64,000 nt of DNA. It comes from Paludibaculum sp. Its GTDB lineage: Bacteria > Acidobacteriota > Terriglobia > Bryobacterales > Bryobacteraceae. The notes beneath the pieces were generated by a model. The model searched no databases. It was given only the letters and a program-made list of their open reading frames with translations, and was not told the DNA's origin. Positions 62,972 through 64,000 of the stretch are shown one piece after another. The stretch lies in contig JARKQJ010000217.1 in NCBI GenBank assembly GCA_029973955.1, positions 1 to 64,000 of the forward strand, written 5' to 3'. The first letter of the stretch is position 1; every line of letters begins with the position of its first letter. The position numbers and the translations under genes are program-made.

Positions 62972-63955
62972 ATGAGAGTCAGTGGAATCTCCATATGCGT
63001 CGTTTTTTGCTCATTTCTGAACCTTTTGGGCCAGTCGCCCGAAGAGAAGAAACCGCTGACCGCCAGGGAGATGTTCTTCGCGGGGAGATCGTCAGGACCG
63101 GGCGCGAAACCGCCCGAAGTCCAGGCCTCCGCCACCCCAGCCAAAGCGCCTGAGCGGCCCACCCGCCCCAGGCCGGAGCCGCCCGCCTCCAAGCCGCCGG
63201 CGCCCCCACAGAGCCAGCTGGCCGGCGAACCAAAGAGCACACCCGTGGTCAGCGCCGCCAACATCCCCTCCTCGGCCGGCTACGTCCCCGCTCCGCATGT
63301 GCCGCCCGCGGCGAACCCGAACTTCCGGAACGTCTCCTACCCCCAGGGTCTCCTGCCTCTCGGAGTCCGCTACTCCCTCCTCCTGCGCGGCGAGGGGAAC
63401 CAGTTCTCCGAAGTCACTCCCGACAGAGTCTTCCATTCCGGTGATCGCATCCGCCTCTCCGTGGAAGTGAACGACACGGGCTACCTCTACATCGTGCACC
63501 GCGGCTCCAGCGGCACCTGGAAGCTCATGTTCCCCGCCTCCGGTTCGCAGCCCGACAGCAACCGTGTGGAGAAGGGCCGCCGCTACCTGCTGCCGCCCGG
63601 CAGCGTCTTTACCTTCGTCGGCGACCCCGGAGAAGAAAAACTCTTCCTCGTCCTCTCCCGCCAGCCCGAGGCAGACCTCGAAACCCTCATCGACTCTCTC
63701 CGCTCGCCCGCCCAACCCGAACCCGCCGCCCAGCCGAGGCCGGGCCGCCAGCAGCTTCAACTCGCCAGCGCCCGGCTGCCCGACGACATCGCCATCGACA
63801 AGCTCAGACGCATGTACTCCCGCGACCTGATCACCGAAAAGATCGATGACGAGGCCAACAACGGCCGGCCCGAGGACAAGGCCGTCTACGTCGTCAACTC
63901 CTCCCGCCAGCCGGACTCCCGCGTGGTCGCCGACATTCAACTCAAACACCAGTGA
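62972..63955 (+). CDS. Secreted DUF4384-type protein
   Basis: A 327-residue protein with signal peptide (ISICVVFCSFLNLLGQ), with GGGAG 8 nt before the ATG. Residues about 25-115 are a Pro/Ala/Ser-rich linker. The beta domain from about 130 (LGVRYSLLLRGEGNQFSEVTPDRVFHSGDRIRLSVEVN; GYLYIVHRGSSG) matches DUF4384. The C-terminal tail is charged. The family often accompanies caspase-like or TPR proteins in Acidobacteriota. The next gene is cut by the window edge. Confidence 0.82.
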   Translation: MRVSGISICVVFCSFLNLLGQSPEEKKPLTAREMFFAGRSSGPGAKPPEVQASATPAKAPERPTRPRPEPPASKPPAPPQSQLAGEPKSTPVVSAANIPSSAGYVPAPHVPPAANPNFRNVSYPQGLLPLGVRYSLLLRGEGNQFSEVTPDRVFHSGDRIRLSVEVNDTGYLYIVHRGSSGTWKLMFPASGSQPDSNRVEKGRRYLLPPGSVFTFVGDPGEEKLFLVLSRQPEADLETLIDSLRSPAQPEPAAQPRPGRQQLQLASARLPDDIAIDKLRRMYSRDLITEKIDDEANNGRPEDKAVYVVNSSRQPDSRVVADIQLKHQ

Positions 63956-63966
63956 AGAGCAAAACG

Positions 63967-64000
63967 ATGCGCAGACACCTCCTCACCGCCTGCCTCGAAG
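63967..64000 (+). CDS. Start of a further gene, cut by the window edge
   Basis: ATG at 63967 opens MRRHLLTACLE, which looks like the start of a signal peptide, 11 bp after the DUF4384 stop with AAGAGCAAAACG before it. Only 11 codons are visible. Confidence 0.45.
   Translation, partial: MRRHLLTACLE

Overview
The window looks like chromosome from a high-GC Acidobacteriota, probably a relative of Bryobacter, Solibacter or Paludibaculum. This is inferred from gene content: a duplicated-permease (ADOP-type) ABC transporter, BlaI/BlaR1-TonB, a TIGR03436-like VWA protein, an ECF sigma factor next to a Ser/Thr kinase with a TolB-like propeller, PEP-CTERM proteins, a DUF1326 protein, several Tat-exported enzymes and many Gfo/Idh/MocA and sugar-active proteins. 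No rRNA, tRNA, IS or CRISPR array was seen. Long ORFs on the opposite strand of real genes are shadows of GC-rich codon usage.

Left part (1-7.8 kb): an ADOP-type permease cut by the window edge, a blaI-blaR1 pair with a palindromic operator lying on the blaI -10 box, a secreted protein, a D-threonine aldolase/D-serine dehydratase-fold enzyme and a small outer-membrane barrel.

Potassium region (7.8-23.8 kb): one long minus-strand operon carries a Usp-like protein, a 27-residue membrane microprotein, kdpF, kdpA, kdpB, kdpC, a porin and two tandem stand-alone KdpD N-terminal modules. The histidine-kinase half of KdpD and KdpE form a separate pair about 5 kb upstream of the operon start. Between the two halves sits an ECF sigma factor, a Ser/Thr kinase-propeller protein and, translationally coupled to the kinase, a protein that reads as a TnpB/Cas12-like polypeptide without recognisable RuvC catalytic residues. 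A hairpin-rich stretch follows its stop codon, exactly where a TnpB-type guide RNA would lie, and runs up to the kdp promoter. This is the most unusual feature of the window.

Middle (23.9-38.5 kb): a tryptophanase/tyrosine phenol-lyase, a VWA protein, a molybdenum-cofactor operon (moeA-moaC-mogA, all with 4-nt overlaps), a PEP-CTERM protein, an M16 peptidase pair, an AsmA-like protein, a radical SAM protein, an enolase-superfamily enzyme and a nitroreductase.

Right part (38.5-64 kb): a putative barrel protein, a DUF1326 protein, a YncE-phosphoesterase with a bacteriohemerythrin, a nucleotidyltransferase with a small overlapping partner, a three-subunit molybdenum hydroxylase operon with a Cys-rich small protein (a likely user of the molybdenum cofactor made upstream), a GH106-like hydrolase, an oligogalacturonate lyase-like protein, an SGNH hydrolase, DedA, a second PEP-CTERM protein, two oxidoreductases, a three-gene operon of secreted Ig/propeller proteins and a DUF4384 protein.
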